This document shows positions 5,762 to 6,946 of a stretch of 6,946 nucleotides of DNA, one piece after another. This DNA is from DATIJC01 sp035479015 (lineage in GTDB: Bacteria > Patescibacteriota > Microgenomatia > UBA1400 > UBA12028), in assembly GCA_035479015.1 (NCBI GenBank), contig DATIJC010000016.1, positions 1-6,946 of the forward strand, written 5' to 3'. A program made the translations under genes and the position numbers. The notes under the pieces were generated by a model. The model did no database searches. It was given only the letters and a program-made list of their open reading frames with translations, and was not told the DNA's origin. Every line of letters begins with the position of its first letter. The first letter of the stretch is position 1.

Positions 5762-6835
5762 ATGAAAAAGAAAGTTTACCCTGAGCATGGCCGAAGGGTG
5801 GCCCTTGGCATGTCCGGGGGAGTGGATTCCAGTGTGAGTGCAGTCTTACTCAAAGAAGCCGGTTACGACGTAACGGGTGTACTTTTGGAGTGTTGGCGGG
5901 CACCAGGGTGCAGGGCCGAGGAAGATAGGAAGGATGCGCTAGCCGTCGCACTCAAGCTGCGGATACCATTTCAGGTTCTTGATTTCAAAGATACGTATAA
6001 GCAAAAAGTAGTTGAATATTTCTTTACAGAATATAAAGCTGGCCGGACGCCTAATCCGGATGTGTTGTGCAATAAGGAAATTAAGTTTGGTTTGTTCTAT
6101 GATTGGGCGATGGAAAACGGGTTTGATTATGTCGCGACAGGGCATTATGCGCAGATTGCGCGCGACCAAAATCAGATTTGTTGGCTTTCACAGTCAAAAG
6201 ATGAGTGGAAAGATCAGACGTACTTTCTATACAGACTTCGCGGAGAGCAGTTGGAACATATTTTATTCCCCATTGGGCATCTTGAAAAAAAAGAAGTTCG
6301 CGAATTGGCAAAGAGATTCGGTCTGAGTACAGCTACCAAGCCTGACAGCCAGGGAATCTGCTTTATCGGTGAGATCAATGTCCATAATTTCTTGAAAGAA
6401 CGCCTGGGTGAAAATCCTGGTGATGTAGTAAATACCAAAGGTGAGATATTAGGACGACACAAAGGACTGTGGTTTTACACGATCGGTCAGCGGCACGGAT
6501 TTGATGTGCCGGTGAAAGGCGCGGCCATTCCGCCCTTTTACGTGATCCGCAAAGATGCGGCTAAGAATCAGTTAGTTGTCGGTTTCGGCGCTGAGACTTT
6601 CCAATCTGAATTTGCCATTGAGGATATTCACTGGATCACAACTGGGCCGACATACGATATACAAAATACGATATACGATTTGTCCGTCCGCATTCGTCAT
6701 ACCGGCAAACTCATCCCGTGTACCCTAGAAGGCAATGTTGTCCATTTGAATGAACCCAGCCAAGGTATTGCTTCGGGCCAGTCAGCAGTCTTCTACAGCG
6801 ACGGCATTTGCCTTGGCGGCGGAGTGATTGTATAA
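5762..6835 (+). CDS. mnmA: tRNA-specific 2-thiouridylase
   Basis: Cytoplasmic enzyme that thiolates U34 of the Lys, Glu and Gln tRNAs using ATP and sulfur relayed as a persulfide. The 357 residues are close to the usual length. The PP-loop is SGGVDSS (18-24). TPNPDVLCNKEIKFG holds C103 and DSQGICFIG holds C200, equivalent to the E. coli pair C102 and C199. ATGHYA, KDQTYFLYRL, FYTIGQRHG and the C-terminal barrel ending in SGQSAVFY...CLGGGVI are all present, so the protein should be active. Two oddities: residues 6-13 (YPEHGRRV), between MKKKV and ALGMSGG, are extra compared with the usual MnmA start and are encoded by a palindromic repeat; and residues 297-307 are encoded by a short direct repeat. 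The gene probably has its own leaderless promoter and is functionally unrelated to the ligase cluster upstream. Confidence 0.96.
   Translation: MKKKVYPEHGRRVALGMSGGVDSSVSAVLLKEAGYDVTGVLLECWRAPGCRAEEDRKDALAVALKLRIPFQVLDFKDTYKQKVVEYFFTEYKAGRTPNPDVLCNKEIKFGLFYDWAMENGFDYVATGHYAQIARDQNQICWLSQSKDEWKDQTYFLYRLRGEQLEHILFPIGHLEKKEVRELAKRFGLSTATKPDSQGICFIGEINVHNFLKERLGENPGDVVNTKGEILGRHKGLWFYTIGQRHGFDVPVKGAAIPPFYVIRKDAAKNQLVVGFGAETFQSEFAIEDIHWITTGPTYDIQNTIYDLSVRIRHTGKLIPCTLEGNVVHLNEPSQGIASGQSAVFYSDGICLGGGVIV
5778..5799 (+). repeat. Short palindromic repeat inserted in frame near the 5' end of mnmA
   Basis: The 22 bases have complementary ends ACCCT/AGGGT (5778-5782 and 5795-5799) around GAGC-ATG-GCCGA, and can fold into an imperfect hairpin (outer stem 5 bp, inner GC/GC). 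The pattern CCCTGAGC...CGAAGGG resembles a short dispersed repeat I recall from many bacterial genomes, where it also appears translated as PE(H/L)-type peptides. Removing its eight codons (YPEHGRRV) restores an ordinary MnmA start, MKKKV-ALGMSGG. Only one copy is in this window. Confidence 0.55.
6652..6679 (+). repeat. Short direct repeat ATACGATATAC x2 within mnmA
   Basis: ATACGATATAC occurs at 6652-6662 and again at 6666-6676, a 14-base period, with ACGAT once more at 6675-6679. It encodes TYDIQNTIYDL in the C-terminal barrel, just before the conserved VRIRHTGKLIPC, where MnmA proteins vary in length. The 14-base period is not a multiple of three, so the two copies are read in different frames. 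Confidence 0.6.
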
Positions 6836-6836
6836 T
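6808..6836 (+). promoter_or_regulatory. Promoter across the mnmA stop codon, for the downstream secreted-protein gene
   Basis: TTGCCT (6808-6813, 4/6 match to TTGACA) is separated by exactly 17 bases from a perfect TATAAT (6831-6836). Transcription would begin near 6843-6844, a few bases before the ATG at 6847. The ATG at 6835 lies inside the -10 box and could not be used on this transcript, so the promoter favours 6847 as the start of the next gene. Confidence 0.5.
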
Positions 6837-6846
6837 GCCAGCCTCT

Positions 6847-6946
6847 ATGCGAAAGTATGTATTTTCTTTGGGTTTGGCACTGTCCCTTCTTCCTTTTGCC
6901 GGGAGTACGGTTTTTGCTACCAACAATACGTGCAACCTCCAATGTC
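6847..6946 (+). CDS. Start of a secreted protein gene, 3' end outside the window
   Basis: From the ATG at 6847 the visible residues are MRKYVFSLGLALSLLPFAG followed by STVFATNNTCNLQC. This is a typical Sec signal peptide: basic start, hydrophobic core and VFA as likely cleavage site. The mature part begins with two cysteines close together (C29 and C33 from this start), which could suit the DsbA-like protein encoded upstream, but too little is visible to name a family. An alternative in-frame ATG at 6835 overlaps the mnmA stop (TAATG), adds four residues (MPAS) and has GGAG ten bases before it (6821-6824). It could be used on read-through transcripts from mnmA. I prefer 6847 because of the promoter and the more typical signal-peptide start. 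Confidence 0.7.
   Translation, partial: MRKYVFSLGLALSLLPFAGSTVFATNNTCNLQC

Noticed and set aside
5758..5784. Eight-codon ORF (MDEKESLP) overlapping the mnmA start, a possible leader peptide
   Set aside because: With the -10 box ending at 5755, transcription would begin after its ATG, and it has no ribosome site.

Overview
The window looks like chromosomal DNA of an uncultured bacterium, most likely of the Patescibacteria/CPR type. That rests on gene content and protein style: a compact MnmA, a membrane-anchored DsbA-like protein, and a 7TM/ATP-grasp/DUF1704 cluster. It is an inference, because there is no marker gene. Coding density is very high, every gene is on the + strand, gaps are 0-31 bases, and TGA is used as a stop. 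No RNA gene, IS element, CRISPR array or clear rho-independent terminator is visible, and no stretch over 300 bases lacks a gene.

Layout. 1-797: 3' part of thioredoxin reductase (trxB). 829-1584: a membrane-anchored DsbA-like thiol oxidoreductase behind a good Shine-Dalgarno. 1599-5738: a tight four-gene block encoding (i) a 7TM membrane protein of the kind usually fused to an inactive transglutaminase, (ii) a RimK-like ATP-grasp ligase fused to a retropepsin/RimB-like domain, (iii) a DUF1704 (QEGLA/MATCAP-like) HExxxH metallopeptidase and (iv) a second ATP-grasp ligase resembling the cyanophycin synthetase ATP-grasp module. 5762-6835: mnmA, the tRNA 2-thiouridylase. 6835/6847-end: the start of a secreted-protein gene.

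The four-gene block is the most interesting part. Two amide-bond-forming ligases, a peptidase and a membrane protein, joined by overlaps or near-overlaps, suggest a system that builds and trims a peptide-like modification or small peptide near the membrane. Two features are unusual. The retropepsin-like domain has NTG where the family has the catalytic DTG. The membrane protein keeps the seven helices but has only a short low-complexity segment where the inactive transglutaminase domain normally sits.

Expression signals form a pattern. Genes that seem to start a transcript have a -10 box directly in front of the start codon and no Shine-Dalgarno (TATAAT-N6-ATG at 1587-1601, TGATACAAT-N6-ATG at 5747-5764, TATAAT-N10-ATG at 6831-6849), suggesting leaderless or nearly leaderless mRNAs. 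Several downstream genes carry Shine-Dalgarno sequences instead. mnmA also carries a short palindromic repeat apparently inserted in frame between its first five codons and its PP-loop, and a second short direct repeat near its 3' end.
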